Source: Monomorium pharaonis (lineage: Eukaryota > Arthropoda > Insecta > Hymenoptera > Formicidae). From it: a stretch of 64,000 nt of DNA. Positions 1 to 58,500 of this stretch are shown in pieces (the first letter of the stretch is position 1; every line of letters starts with the position of its first letter). Where the stretch lies: NCBI RefSeq assembly GCF_013373865.1, contig NC_050473.1, positions 2,046,001 through 2,110,000 of the forward strand, in the 5' to 3' direction. The notes beneath the pieces are model-generated. The model saw only the letters and a program-made list of their open reading frames with translations, did no database searches and was not told where the DNA came from. The position numbers and the translations under genes were made by a program.

Positions 1-3000
1 TACTCATAACAAATATAAAGAAAAAGGTATTTTATTAGATAGGAAATGTGTAATGCCAGTGAAACAAATAATGCTAAAAAAATCCTACTCATGTCTAAAC
101 GTTAATATTACACTTTATAATTCTGAAAGATATATATGTTTCTGAAAATATAGTTAAACGAAATCTTACGATAAGTATACAAGACGTCTTATGTTTTTCC
201 ATGTGATACAATCCATACTAGCATGTTCTATGAACTAAACTAAAAAAATGCCATATAAACATGAATCTCAAAATGTTTCATTAGTTATAATAAATATAAA
301 ATGTACAAAAATTATTTTTATCTACGATTATATAACTTTAAAATGTTGAAAATTTCTTGAACAACATGGATGGATGAATTTTCGTAAGACTATTGTCAGT
401 TGTGACACGATTGTGTTACGAAAATTGAAAACTATGCATAAATCTAGTTTAGTCAATTTTATGGTGTTCTTGATAGGAAAAACTCATCTTTTTGTACTTG
501 TTCTTGTCATGTGTTAAAAATAACTCAATATTGCTACGATGTTAAGCTTGTATTGACAAGAGTGAATGATACTTTTGAAAGGTAAAACTTAGATGAAAAA
601 TTGTTCCATATTTTTGCTATAATTTTTTAATAAAGTGTTTTGAGACTCATATTTATATATTTTTTTGGTTTATAAAACATACTATTAAAGTTTTATGGAA
701 ATACGTGGAACATCCTGTATCAATATGACTTTAATTAAAGAAATGGAAAAAAAATGTCAAGATTAAATTTTTTTTATAATAATAACCGTTAATACTCAAT
801 AAATGAGTGAACTAGATGTAATGTAAATATATACCTAAAAAAGAATGTCACATATTAAATAAATTATCGAGAGTGATTTAATGTAAAAAATGGTCAGATA
901 TGTGGCGATATTTTTGTATTTTCCCACTAAAGATTCTTTGTACACGTATTAACTGTTTTAGAAAATGGTTGTTGCACAGACAATATTCTGCGAAAGACAT
1001 GAGGAGGATTAAATTATTGTACATTGTGTATTATCTTCTATATTGCTCTATATTTAAATTAATTAGTCCATCTCAACACTTTTAGCAGTTAAATATCAGA
1101 CGATAGCGTCGTTAAATTTCTCTTTATTAATTTTATTTATACTTCTTGCAAATGTGTTCTAATAACTTCCTACTAATAACATATACATTCCATAATTCCT
1201 AAAAGCCCATAATAGGTGCTGCTTCCAATTTGCTTTACCAGAAAATTACAATGCAGTTACAAAAAAAAAAAATAAAGAGTGCATGTATATATAATTCTTA
1301 TATTATATAATTTTTGTTCACAAAGTGTTCATATTACGATATAATTTACATTCAAATATATTAGGTTTTATGAAATAATTTACATGAATTGTACATATTT
1401 TCTTTTTTAAATTTAACTTTCTCTGATTAATAATGTTTTGTAATTGTGAGACTCAAATCGACAAAGTATTTCGTTGATGAAATAAATGATAATAATTAGA
1501 CAAGTATTTATTTAGTACTTAGAAAAACAATTTTTCTTTCGATTAGAGAATATAAAAATCGATAGTTTCAGTGTTAATTATACAAGCATTCTTTAAAAAT
1601 ACACTTTTTCATTAATTTGTGTTTTCTATAATAAAACCTTCATTTTTAATAACATTTTTCATATAAATAAATCACAAGTTTCACAGCATTAAAAAATAGA
1701 GATTAAATTATTATAATACATATATATGTAAATCAGTTGTAATATAGTTGCACTTAACTCTGTTGCTAGTCGCTCTAATTGAGAGAGATTGTCAAATGTT
1801 TCTATGTAACATTAATTATTAATGTTTCCTTTTTAAGATTGTTTTAAAAGAGAAGAATATCTGATATATGTTACATTCTCAGAAATCAATTATAACTTTG
1901 ATTCCGTTTCTTTTAAATAGGCAATTATGAAATTTGTTAGTTGCTATATATATGAAATATATTGCGTTATTCGATTATAATAGTTAACGGGAACGTAACA
2001 TGTATCTCTTCCATCTTGTTTTTCTACACAGAAAATGTAGCATAATCGATTGTTTGTAAAGAATAAAGCCACTGTGAAGAATACGTCTTTTGCAATAAAA
2101 TTATGTACAAAACGATATACTTAGCTGTGGTATTCAATTCCTCTGTATTGCGTTTTTGATCCGATAATTTTTGCGGAGAAAAAGGTCGTTGTTTGAATTT
2201 TCAAAAAACCTACAATATATGTGATAATTTAAATTAAAATAATATAAAACGTGTATTTCCTTTTAGCTTAAATAAATTTTTAATCGTTGTTAACTCTTCT
2301 ACGGCTAAAAATAATTAAAAAATATTTAAAAAATCGAATACTTTATTATTATAATAATTACTTGGTGTAATAAATTAAAAATGTTTTGAATTTGATTTCT
2401 GAATAAGAGGAAAAGATATTTTCTTGCAAATTGAAATGCTAATTTTAATAAAAATAAGAAAAATGTTAAAAAGAAGTCACTTTGTTTAGTCATGGCAGAG
2501 TTAACATGTATCTTTGTTTCTCATAAACAATGTAGCAATTTTCCCTGAGCATAATCAGTATAGCTTATAAACTTACACATAAAAGTTCTAAATGTGCCAT
2601 TATCTTTTTCTTCTCATAATTTTTTTTACAGAGTAACAGATACAAAGGAGGATCAGCATGAAAAAACATTCGGTGTAACGCCTGATTAACAACTACTGCA
2701 CGCTATATTATTATACAGTTTGTCTGCTAGCACCGACAGATAAGTTCCTATTTACGCATTCAAAGTCTTGTTAAGAGGTAGCAGATCTGAGGAGGGATAT
2801 GATCTTGTTGGACGCGCATAAAGTTCAAATAGCTGTGTATGTATGTGCGTGTATGTATGTGGACATAGAGAAAGAGAGAGAGAGAGAGAAATAATGATAA
2901 CAACTTGCTAGTGATGTTACTAAAAGACTTTAATTAACTTTCTCGTTATTATCGATAGAAAAACAACTTTCATCACATCACGTATCCATAGGTACTTGTC

Positions 3001-3452
3001 AGACCATGTCGGACCCGTCGCGAGACTATATCATATATAATTCGTATTTATATTTATGTACATATATATTTGTCTATAAACCTAATCTAAAGTCTTTCGT
3101 GAATTTTTGTGGGATGGGTTTATGAAGATTAGACGCGTAAGGGGATGGCACAGGGAAAATGAGATGAGACAAAGTAACAAAGGTCAAGGAGTGAGACACA
3201 CTTAATGACGAATACCCTTCAACGGATCCGATGAACAGAGGTGTTAACGTTAATTCGAGATGTAGTCTGGCTTGTTGGATGGTTCAGACGCCACGATACG
3301 ATGGGATCGTTGGGATGGGTTCAAGGGCAGACATTCACAAACACGGGGAAATTTTATAGATATATTTATTGAATACTTAGCGTGTAAGAGTATAGAATAT
3401 ATGTTACCTTATTGTTAAATATCATTACATGGTAAATATATTTACATATATG

Positions 3453-3554
3453 TATATATATATATGTTTGCACACACACACATACATATATATATACGTA
3501 TACATATCTCATGATGTAGATTTTAAAATAAACCTTGCACGCGCGCGCGCGCGT
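3453..3554. repeat. Alternating purine-pyrimidine tracts (TA, CA, CG)
   Basis: Runs of TATATA, CACACA, TATATA and then a pure CG alternation at about 3540-3554 follow one another within 100 bases. Such tracts can adopt left-handed or cruciform DNA. Confidence 0.8.
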
Positions 3555-3639
3555 TTATACGTGTGTGTTCAAGATATTTACATAATGATCGCAATTAATA
3601 TGTACAAGTTCACGAAAAAACAGAAAGTAAAGTACAGAC

Positions 3640-3700
3640 GAACGGGCGAGCGTTGCGTATCGGTCGTGTCGGTGATCGCTGGTTCGAATCCCTCGTGAGG
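3640..3700 (+). repeat. Possible tRNA-derived SINE fragment
   Basis: GGTTCGAATCC at 3681-3691 is an exact match to the RNA polymerase III B-box consensus. About 26 bases upstream TTGCGTATCGG is a loose A-box match. The T-stem does not pair well and no cloverleaf forms, so it is not a functional tRNA gene. A decayed tRNA-derived SINE is the likeliest reading, at low confidence. Confidence 0.25.
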
Positions 3701-6700
3701 ATTCTAAACTTGTTCCCGGGACTTGAATCGCGTTCATCGTCACACCAATATGCCAAGAATAGATGCCAGTAAAATTTGTATCTCCTTCGTGTACAAATAG
3801 ACCGTCGTCTTTATATGAAAGTATAAAGGTCGCTACGATGTGATGATTTTTTTTCCTTCTTTCCTTTTGCGGGCACGGATGTACGAAACTACCATCGCTA
3901 CGGATAATTGTAGGTACCCTAATTAACAACATCAATGTCACGTACGATTGTGGCTCTTCGTGTTTTTTTTTTACTCAGCAGCTCTCTTTATCTCACCGCT
4001 CGCGAGTGATTACGAAGGTCTCGCGCGATGCTTTGGATATAGCGAGAGTATATTTAAAAATCGAGCACAAGGGTTTATCGAAAGTCCAGTATGCGAATTT
4101 TCACGATTTCCCGGATACGATAACGAGATAATTGAAATATTTTTTACAGGAAAATATATTGAGTTGTTTTACATTCGTTCACTAGTTCAATTTCTTATTT
4201 GTTCATTGACTATAGTGATCTTGTGACAAGATAAAGCTTTCAAGAGTGCTTTTTTAGGAACTTGGAGGAGACTTCATAATTTGGAATTAATAAAGTGTGA
4301 ACTTTCAACATATAAGAAAAATAGAGATAGAAGAAAGACGTTCACTATTGCAATTAATAATTCTGATTCACCCTCAGACGTGTTTACTATATCCGAAGTA
4401 TTGCGAGAGTTTCGTGATGTACCAATCGCGGGACCGCGAGAGGCGCTCCGTCGTCAACGGAACGATATATTATTTTCGGTCCTATTATATATGTACAAAA
4501 TGAAATATCACGCGACCGCCGTAACTTCTCGGTGACTTATAGAAAGAAGCGCCGACGAGCGCGTCCGACGAGCTGTGTCTTTCGCGCGGCTCGCCTGTAT
4601 ACAATATATAAAAGAAAAAGCGCACGACTTCCTTCTTTTCCTCTCGCAGTAATTATCGCAACTCGCATATTTATATATTTATATATATATATATTAATTT
4701 ATATATATATCTCTCTTTCTCATGCGCTCGTACGCTCTCTTTTAGCTTCTCACGCATCCTTCCTCACTTTTGACATATTATCGTCGTCTCTCGTTTTACC
4801 GCCGGACTTTCAACGGCATCCAAAGACATATACGATAGTTACGAAGTATTGCTTTTTTTCGCGTGTCGATCGCGCTTGCCGAGCGTGATCCGGCGTAACA
4901 ATAATAAATTTTGCACCCTCTTGCGCGACGAGCTGTGCTGGGAAATCCCGCGCTCCCCAATTCTTTCTCTCCCTGACCCTTCGATTCCGCAATGTCGTCC
5001 ACGAGGTACTTGGGATTCGCATTTCGGGTATAAACATGTATCACGGGTTTCTCGAGAATATCTCCTGGCGTAAATTTGGAGATTTTCTTGGATCTGTTTG
5101 GAAACATTTGGGGAATCGAAGAGGCAAGATAGCGCTTTTAGCGGACGCCATGTATGGGATTTTGTTTATCCCTTGCGAATATTGTGCGAAATTATTACAT
5201 AAACTTGAAGCTGATATGCTTCAATTTTTTCTCTTTAGAATCGTGTCTTTCTTACAGAACACGATAATAGCGTGTTCGATTATTTTACATGAATTCAGTC
5301 GAATGAATTTATTGCCGGGCTGCACGTCCGCTTTTTGCGTGAATAAAAAATGCCAAGGGAGAGAAACCGACGGGGAAGTGGAACTCACCCGCGGCTCTTG
5401 CGCTCGAAGGAAACATGCGCTAAGCGTAAAGTTAACTCGAGTACAGGACTTCCTCTTTTCCTAAACATATCGTATCATTTTCTGTTTCTTTTTCTCTCTC
5501 CCGTTTTTTACGTATCATTTTTTTGTAAGTAGACGAGCATACATAGAAAATCATTTGCAACATCCGCCCGGCCGCTACAGGCCAGGCAACCGCTGCCGCA
5601 TGCTGAGCGTCTCTACAAACTACAATAATGCGCGCGTGTCGGATGACGGCGTGTCAATGGACAATTTAGTAACAAGCGCTACGGGATCGTGGTCCCCTCG
5701 GTACTCGTTACAGCCGAGGAGAACATCGGAAACGCAATATCGAAGGGACGCGCATCGCTCTAGGTAACACTCGAGAACATCGTCAGAGAGGCACTCTTCC
5801 ATTTGGGTGTATGTCACATATTTCACAGTATTATAAAAATTTAACAGATTAAAATTTAAATTACACATAAAATTAAACTGTAATTATTAAATAAAATAAA
5901 ATAACAGATTATTCTATTATTAAATATCTCTGTAAAATTTGAACATTATTTTCTTATTAATTTAAAAGTTATTCATTTAAAACTGTAGCGAAATAAGATC
6001 CGCTGCAAAATTTTTGTTGTCTTTTCTTTACAGATATCAGAATCAAAATTTAAACATTCACGAATCAAATTTTTTATCATTTAGTCGGAAAAAACTAAAC
6101 TTAAAAATCCGAAATTTTTAAATTTTGAGAACTTTTAGCTGATATTGTAGAACCAAAACATCCTTAAAGATACATTCACTTGAAATCGTCCATCAACGCG
6201 CAAGAGAAATTTCGAAATTTTTCGAAAGATAATCGTTTTTCCCTCTCTCAAGTTAACATACAGAAAATCATGGAAATAATGTTAACGACGTTAAAACGCA
6301 CTCTCGAACAATGTTCTCAGTTTGTAGCTCAACTCGGATCGCGCGTTTGTGTGCCGGATTGGAAGCTTGAATTCTTTACCGAGGCGGCCGAAAGATTATA
6401 ATTTTTACTGCCATATTTTTATAATCTCGAACAAGTAATTTTTCGTCTCTCGAATATTCGTACACGTACCGATACGTGAAGTGACAATGAAAATTGCTCG
6501 CTCGAGATTAGAGTAGTATTAAGGAAAACCGCTCCGAAGCAATTTAACTACGGTTGAGAGGAGTTAATGTGTAGGCGAGGCTATGTATTTAAAGCTGGGT
6601 CCCGAGGCTTTGATGGCTGAGCAATTTTCCGCGTCAAAGCTACCGAATTCTCGACCTTATTCTATTTATACGGAGGAAAATAAAATTTTGCCTCTGTGCC

Positions 6701-9254
6701 GAGACGGTTTGACATATGGAATGAATCACAGATCGATATGCCTCGTCCAGCCTCGGGCTCCCCCTTCGAACAAGGCGAAAAAGAATCTATCAAATTCAAA
6801 ATACTTAAACGGTACGTATTTGCGAAACAACAAGAATCCTAGCGGCGCGTTAAGTCTGTATTAATTCATTTTTACAATATAAAACCTATATGATTTCTAT
6901 CAATTTCTATTTGTATTTCTTTATAAAGGTGATGCTTGCGAAAGAGATATGGCTGACAATCCAGAATTTTCGTATGATCTGAAAAAATGTGATGGTCGTG
7001 TATAAAAACAGAGTGTCGTAAATTAACGAGGCCCCGTCGCTAAAATCTCTTGCGATTTCGTGATATAAAAATCTTTCGTGATGCGAGGACGTGAAGACTA
7101 CTTTCGCGAGACAGTGGCGCGTTGACTGTGGCTATACACAACGGATATGTACAGCGATGTTACTTGTAAAGGTCACTAGCACACTTCCTTAACCGTTCGC
7201 TAAATTCCACGTTAACTCGTCAACTAATACGTACGTTTGTAGTTATGATTATGTATTTTTATTATTTTTTTCCCTTTTAATTATATATCGCCTACGCGGA
7301 ACACAACGTGGTGGAGCTCCGTGGGCTCGCACGTTGGCTCACCACCGTGTACCCCTATATATATATATATATTTATATATTATGCGTTATATCAGTTTTT
7401 TGCATTCTTTACTTTCTATTAGTCGGTTACTTCATTCGACCCGAACCACAGACTTCTACACTTTTTACTTTTTTTTCCTTATTTACCCAATATTGATAAA
7501 CACCGACAAGTTCAGCTATATCAGTTACAGAGAGGAGGGGCTAAGGTTGTGCCCCGTAAAAAATAGATGAATTAAGATGAATCGAAAGAAATTTATTTCG
7601 TGAAATGCCTGATCGTCGAAACCAGTGAAATTGGTTTTAAAATTGCGTTATAAAAGATTGTGTTCAGTGTAATAACTTAAAAAAAGAGAGAGAAAGTACT
7701 GATGGGAGAATATAATTCTTTATAAAGGAAAAATTTCATATTTCAACGTTTCACGAAAATTTCTGATTTTTTTCTTCCCGATGGGAATTAAAACCTGGAA
7801 CACGTATTAAAGGATATAGAAAAGAATTCAATCATCGTAAAACCAATCCCCTATATTTTGAGGATTAGGAATTTATAACTTGACGAAACGAATCTCTCTA
7901 CATACATCGATTCTTCGTTAATCCAACTATTTTTTGCCGGGGTGCTCTCTTCGGCGGAGCACGGAGGTGAGGTTCTTTTTCACAGGGCGATCCCACATAC
8001 ACACGGTTACATAGGACTTCTTCGACGACACAATTCAAAAAATAATTTTTCATTTTTAGTAGAAAGATAGGCGGGGCATTTTCCGTATAATGGTAATATT
8101 ATCGTTTTCTCCGTTATTATTATTACTCTATTTATTATTCCTATTATACTTATCGTATATTATTATTTTTATTATTATTTCATCTGGACATTATTACTTC
8201 AACGCATCCCGTTACGACTATCGTTCGTCCCGTCACGTCACTTTTTATTATGTGACGATATCACGCTGCGGCAGTTCTTACACGTTTATGTGATACCGAT
8301 GCTATTTACACGTGTCTACATTGTCTATGATAAATCGGTAGATTTATATCTCAGGCAGTCACGATCAAAATTTATCAAGTTTGAAATCTATCTATAAAGT
8401 TCGAATGAAATAATTGTATTGATAAATTGGACAGCGCAACAATTCTGAAACAAAAAAATTGATAATTGTAACTTTTGATTGATACTTTCTGATACCAATT
8501 TGTTTAATACTTATTGCATTTTAGGAATTTTCAACATTTAATTTTAATTTAAATTATTATATATTTGAAACTTATTATTAAAAAATCAATATTGTTTTCT
8601 TTCTCTAGTTGCCCAATATCCTGTGAAAACTACATATTTAAACAAAAAAAATTATATTTTTAAAAATAAATTTTTTACATTTTTATGGACTTGATAGATT
8701 TCGATTCCAGATGCCGCATTTATACTTGGCTCAATTACGCGTTTGCACGTGCCAGCAAAATCAATGAGATAACGTTGCCGATCATGCTACGCATCCGGCC
8801 ATCCGATTTAAAGCGATAGTGTGTTTGTGTGTTTGTGTTAATCGTGCGTAGGCCTGGGTCGAGATTTAACGTGAACCGTACGTTTCGTGCGAATATCGCG
8901 TTTTTCCCGACAAAATCTCACGTTATTTATTAATTTTTTTTCCGAAAAAAGATCGCGACGCGTCCGATAGAACTTATCCCATTTTTTGCGTTCGCGCAAT
9001 CACGGGGACACAAGTTCCTGTACCTTCATGCGTATATGTGTATGTACGTGTCATGCTTCTCTTTTGTATACATATAAAAAAGCGGTATCGACAGTTCCAC
9101 TTGAGTTTACGATCGTTCTCGCGCGTTCCGTTACGATATTTTATCTACATTTACCATTAAGAGTTCGAGTAGCTATATTTACAATTGCTTGTTTCGCATC
9201 TAGTACACCAATTTGCGCCTTGTTAAAAATATCTGCTGTATATCTGCTATTCTT

Positions 9255-9255
<1 letters not shown>

Positions 9256-9308
<53 letters not shown>
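9256..9308. repeat. (TC)n microsatellite
   Basis: Nearly pure TC dinucleotide run downstream of Ten-m, with interruptions near its 3' end. The apparent Ser-Leu open frames crossing it are artefacts of the repeat. Confidence 0.95.
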
Positions 9309-9489
9309 ATTCTCTCATTCATAATTTCTCGCTTTTTCTACGGCGTCTCGCGACGCGATCTACAGCGACGTCCACGGACAGTTGGTTTAGACGTATCTAT
9401 CCACGGGTAGATACGTCTCCGTCGGAAATGACGAGGTGAGAGCATTCCAAACAGAATGTCAGATAACTGAACGTTCGGAAAATGTCAGC

Positions 9490-9495
9490 TTTATT
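9490..9495 (-). other. Candidate polyadenylation signal for Ten-m
   Basis: AATAAA on the minus strand, the nearest I found downstream of the stop; it would give a 3' UTR of about 830 nt. Further AATAAA matches lie lower, for instance around 8926 and 8126, and insect teneurin 3' UTRs can be several kilobases, so the true end is unknown. Confidence 0.25.
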
Positions 9496-9770
9496 TTGTT
9501 TTATACTGAAAATTATCCTCTCGCCTCGCATTTTCCGACGTGACGACTTCGCTCCCGCGTGCGTGCCTATGTGCGTCTTGTAGACCCTGTTGAATAACAT
9601 CGGGCTCGAATATTCGACCGACGATCCGAAAAAGTCCAAGACACACTCTATACTCCCACCCACCCTCCTTTTCGCGAAAACACTACCGGATTTCGTCGCG
9701 GACGGCACTTTGAAAGTTCACGCACGCACTTTCGTTCCTGTCATACTTCCACGCGTTGATTTTTACCACC

Positions 9771-9818
9771 TCTCTTTCTCTCTTTCTCCTTCCCTCTCTC
9801 TCTCTCTCTCTCTCTCTC
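9771..9818. repeat. (TC)n microsatellite, interrupted
   Basis: TC-rich run with TTTC and TCCTTCC interruptions, becoming pure from about 9793. Confidence 0.9.
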
Positions 9819-10319
9819 GTGTCTTTCCGTTTCTCTATAAACTAATCACCATGTATAACAAGCTTTATATTCTTCATTTCGTTAATAATGCGACTAGCTT
9901 AATTTTGACACTTCGCGATCCGTTCCCACACCCGCCGTCTTCGCATGCACGACTGATTGATCTAGGAATCTAGGATAGATCGCAATCGCGTGGATGCGCT
10001 TATGGCACATCGACGGGGTAGGTTGCACCGGATAAAGGGCCATCGTGGTCGCTCATGGTAGATATCGCGTGTCGAAGACGAGCGGGGAGGGGGGGAGGAC
10101 AAGAGGCCGAGAGGAGAATTGAGGAGAGAAAGGAAGCGACGTCGCCGACCGCTCGCGTGAATGGCAGTTTAAATGCAAGTTTACGACACGCAGCGGCAGA
10201 ACGATTTCTCATCGACGCGCTGCTCCATTTCTCTCCCGTTCCATCATACTCGCTTCTCGGATTCACGCGCGAATCAAGTCCCAAGCGATACTCTGAACTC
10301 GCGACGTGGTGTCCTCGAA

Positions 10320-54945
<44,626 letters not shown>

Positions 54946-55463
54946 GGAGGCGAACGCTTCTCGCCCCTCTCTGTCATCGACGGGAGCGAAACGGAGAGAC
55001 GTGGGCGATCTTACGCGGCGCGTCGAGGGCGCCGACTAAACGATCACATACGCGCAGCCCGTTGTCTCGGTCTCCGAGTCACCCCGGGAGGAAGTGAGAG
55101 AGACGGTCGCATATATTCGCCTTCGTATAAACGATCCTTCCGGTTTGGACTTCAAAGGGAGCAGAGACTTGAGAGTCGCGACGTCGATGGATGGGCGCGC
55201 GAAAGCCCACGGTATCCCAAATTAAACGTAGTCGTCGTTGAGGTCGTAACGAGGCGCGAGGAAGAAAGCGGCGGGGGGGAAAAACCCTCGGCACCTGTCC
55301 CACCCCTCGTCTACACGCGAGGGTAGGAAAGAAACGTGCCGCTCGTTCTGTTGTCGTTGGCGGCCTGCACCTCGGGCATCGTCGCTGGTTGTTGCGTGGC
55401 TTTTCTCGCAGGACGCGGCACGACCCCACGACGTTTCAATCGTCGGCACCGCATTCACTCACT
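54946..55463 (-). other. Presumed 5' UTR of Ten-m
   Basis: GC-rich sequence between the promoter candidate and the start codon. The frame of the start codon is closed by a TAG at 55038-55036. Several open frames cross the region, but those I inspected start at GTG rather than ATG. Transcription through this stretch is inferred, not shown. A splice acceptor for an unseen upstream exon cannot be excluded. Confidence 0.35.
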
Positions 55464-55465
55464 GA
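55431..55465 (-). promoter_or_regulatory. Candidate initiator plus DPE core promoter
   Basis: On the minus strand TCAGT at 55465-55461 matches the arthropod initiator. With the A at 55463 as +1, the hexamer at +28 to +33 (55436-55431) is AAACGT. This fits the DPE consensus RGWYVT at five of six positions, at the exact spacing required. It lies 518 bases upstream of the ATG. Such matches occur by chance, so this is a candidate only. Confidence 0.3.
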
Positions 55466-55531
55466 ACACTGCCTAGTTTCGACGCACGAGACGATTTGCA
55501 CACAGGCACAAGCTCTTTGCGATCCACTTTG

Positions 55532-55554
55532 ATCTCTCTCTCTCTCTCTCTCTC
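55532..55554. repeat. (CT)n run near the promoter candidate
   Basis: About 23 bases of CT, some 70-90 bases upstream of the initiator candidate on the minus strand, where it reads GAGAGA. In flies such sites near promoters bind GAGA factor; that role here is an inference. Confidence 0.85.
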
Positions 55555-58500
55555 GTTGAAACTAAACCGTCGTCAACATTCACATTGCGTACGTTTCGGA
55601 GAAAACGTGCCCTTTTCGCGTGGACGATCGGGGTCGGAATCACACGTCTAATGCGCAATCCATTGGACATTCACGTTTGTTACTTTGTTACGCGTCACGA
55701 GTAACTGCGGGCAGCCATGCGGTTCTCTTTCTCGTCATGACGGAGATTAATAATAATCCGTTTGGTCTGGCGACTTGCGCGGGACGGTCCGTGACCAATT
55801 GAAAGCGGAGCGCGCAGCGTGGGACTGGTCGGGCTGCTCCGAAAATTTCGAAGCGAGATCCTGCCGCCGTAGTAGGTAGATGACGAGGGTCGTCGGTTCA
55901 ATTCGTTCCGCCGCGGGTTCCTCGATCGATCGATAAACGACCACCGGCGATCCTCTTCTCTCCCATGGACGATGTCCAGCAACGTCGGGGGAGAGCGGTA
56001 ACACTCGCGGAAACCGGAAGTCTCTCGGTCACGTCACTTCGACGAAGGAGAGGCCTTCCCTCCCCCCGGTCGATCGACGTACGTCCTGTCGTGCAGACGG
56101 GTGTCAGCGGAGCGACGCGGATTACGAAAATGCGTTCCGAGAAAGAGATTTCAGACGACCGCGGCGGTGCGGCTGGTGGTCGGGTACACGCGACCGGTTC
56201 ACGCGATCCTCGCGGCAATTTCCCTTTTATGACCGCGCGCGATCTATCATCGGACCGCACGAGGTTCCGACACGAGTGATCCAAATCGTCGCTGTTCTCT
56301 TTTCACTCGACTAGCGATCACGTATACACACGCCGACCTTGCGAGAGCCCACGCGACGTGGACGCGACGCGACGCGCGACCTCCGTGGACCGTCGAGAAC
56401 CGTTCCCGTGGTCACACTCCTCTGGAAGAACCGCACGCTTGCGCGGTCGGTGACAGACTGAGACTAGAGGGGCACCCGATGACTCCCGACACCGTCGAGG
56501 ACGATGGATGCCAAGTGGTAGGGGAAGGTAAGAGAGAAGGGAAGGGAGATCCTTCGGCGGCGGGGAGGGTTTGCGTAAGGGGCATTTTGGAGCAAGGGTG
56601 GTGGAGGGTTTGGATGAGACGAGGCTGAGGCGGGAGGAAAGGGGGGGGGGGGAGTCTGCCGTTCACGGGAAGGGGAGTGCGGAGAAGAGGGGAAGGGACA
56701 ACAGCCGGTCCTCGACGATCACAGCACCCACTACTCTACTGATGCTGCAGCGGATCCCGTCGGGAAAGAAGACCCGTTCTCTTTCACGCGCCGCCACCCG
56801 GCTGGCCCGGCTCTTCGCTCGTCGGGTTCTCGCACCTCGTCTTCCTGCTATCTCCGGCGGCCAGGGGCGGATTTCCTACGTGAAAACTAACGAAACTCTC
56901 ATGTCCCGCGTTTCCCGTGAAAAAAATCCCGTGAAATGATATCGTCGTTGACCATGCCTCCGATAAACTCGATTAAGGCAAGATGACGCTCAACTATTTG
57001 TCGATTCTGCTTATTTCCTTTTCTGCGTAATGCTCGTACTAATTTTTTCCTTTGCGATCTCCCCGGTATTATAGCAGGAGTTAAGTTCCCAATCAATTTT
57101 CACTTGATATTTTAGTCACATTTCTTAAAAAAATAAAAACTTTTATTTGTGTTACAGTAACACAATTGAAAGAAATCGAGAATGTATCGTAAGAGCATAT
57201 TTTTCTTCAATACCTGCTCTTCTGCTGTCCTATTAAAGCTCTAACGTTATTAGCTTGATGCTCCGAGGTGGCATCCGTTCCTGGTCCCGTTCGTTTTATC
57301 GGAACGACCGGTTTCAGACGGCTGATGAACGATTAAAGTGTATCGCGAATATTAAACGTGAAAGGGAAAGGGGAAGGAATCGCGGACGCGGGATAACGAG
57401 GTATGTTGCACCATTCCCGATCTTCGCCCACGATCCTCGATTATTATTGGTTCGGTGTGGGAGCGGACGCGGCAAACGCTGAAGGAGTCGATTAGCGTGG
57501 GCGCGGTTTTGCAGATTGGAAATCGAAGAATCTCTCTCCGATGTTATTCGCGTGCGCACGATTGAAATGCAACAGGGCAGAAAAAGTGATTACAAGGACG
57601 GCTATTGAGGCAATATGTCATCTCGCAAGAATGCGCGTTGTGGGCGCAGCTTTCGTATAATAATAACAGATGTAACGTAGAGTGTGAGGACCCACGAACG
57701 CAGAGCCACATTCTTGAACCTGTTGTATTTTTTTCTTTAATATTCTAAGGAATCGAGAAGAGCAAATGTGTGTATACTAATATAAGATAATAAAATCTAA
57801 CTGTGAAAGTATATTAATAATTATATCGCATTGTTAAAATTATAGAATGAAAATTACTTATGATATTAGCGATTTGTTATTACAAAAACTTAAAAATATC
57901 TAAAAGGATAACAAATAATTAATATTATTAATAATCAATATTAATGTTATTATTATTGAATAATTTAAAACAATATTTCTCTATCTCTCAAAATACAAGA
58001 ATTTAAATTATTCAAACTAAATACACACACATGCTATCGAAAAATGAGAAAAAATATCATGTGCTACAAACATTGTAATCATATATTGTTAATGTTATTG
58101 TTTCTGCAATGCAAAATACAAAATAACACGCAATCATTGGTTTCGCACGGCTTCTGTCATAATTTTGAAACAAATAACGCAAAAAATCTATACTGTATTT
58201 GTTTTAATAAACATCATTGTGTGTAAAAGCATTTTATCATTAATAAACTTTATGATTATGTAATAGTGCTATTCGTTTATGGTTTTTATTCACTTTTGCT
58301 AATCTCTGGTTATTCCCTATCCTAAATAATGTATACAAGTAATAGTTTCACGCGCAGAGCAAGTGGAATGCAACAGAATGCATTGCGCTCTCTGCATCTC
58401 GCTTTGCATTTATAGAAGAATAGAAAGTTAAATAAAATTCCTTAAATACAATTTTGCATAATATGCGAGGAAGAAAAAGAAGCTCTTTTTATTATCCATA

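Larger units (their letters stand above)
1..9489. other. AT-rich region downstream of Ten-m, no gene seen
   Basis: The first 3.4 kb is strongly AT-rich with many short homopolymer runs, and every open frame in it is short and composed of rare codons. The remainder is moderately AT-rich and may partly be 3' UTR of the gene above. It holds a few microsatellites, a tRNA-like B-box at 3681 and no open frame with recognisable protein character. Confidence 0.5.
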
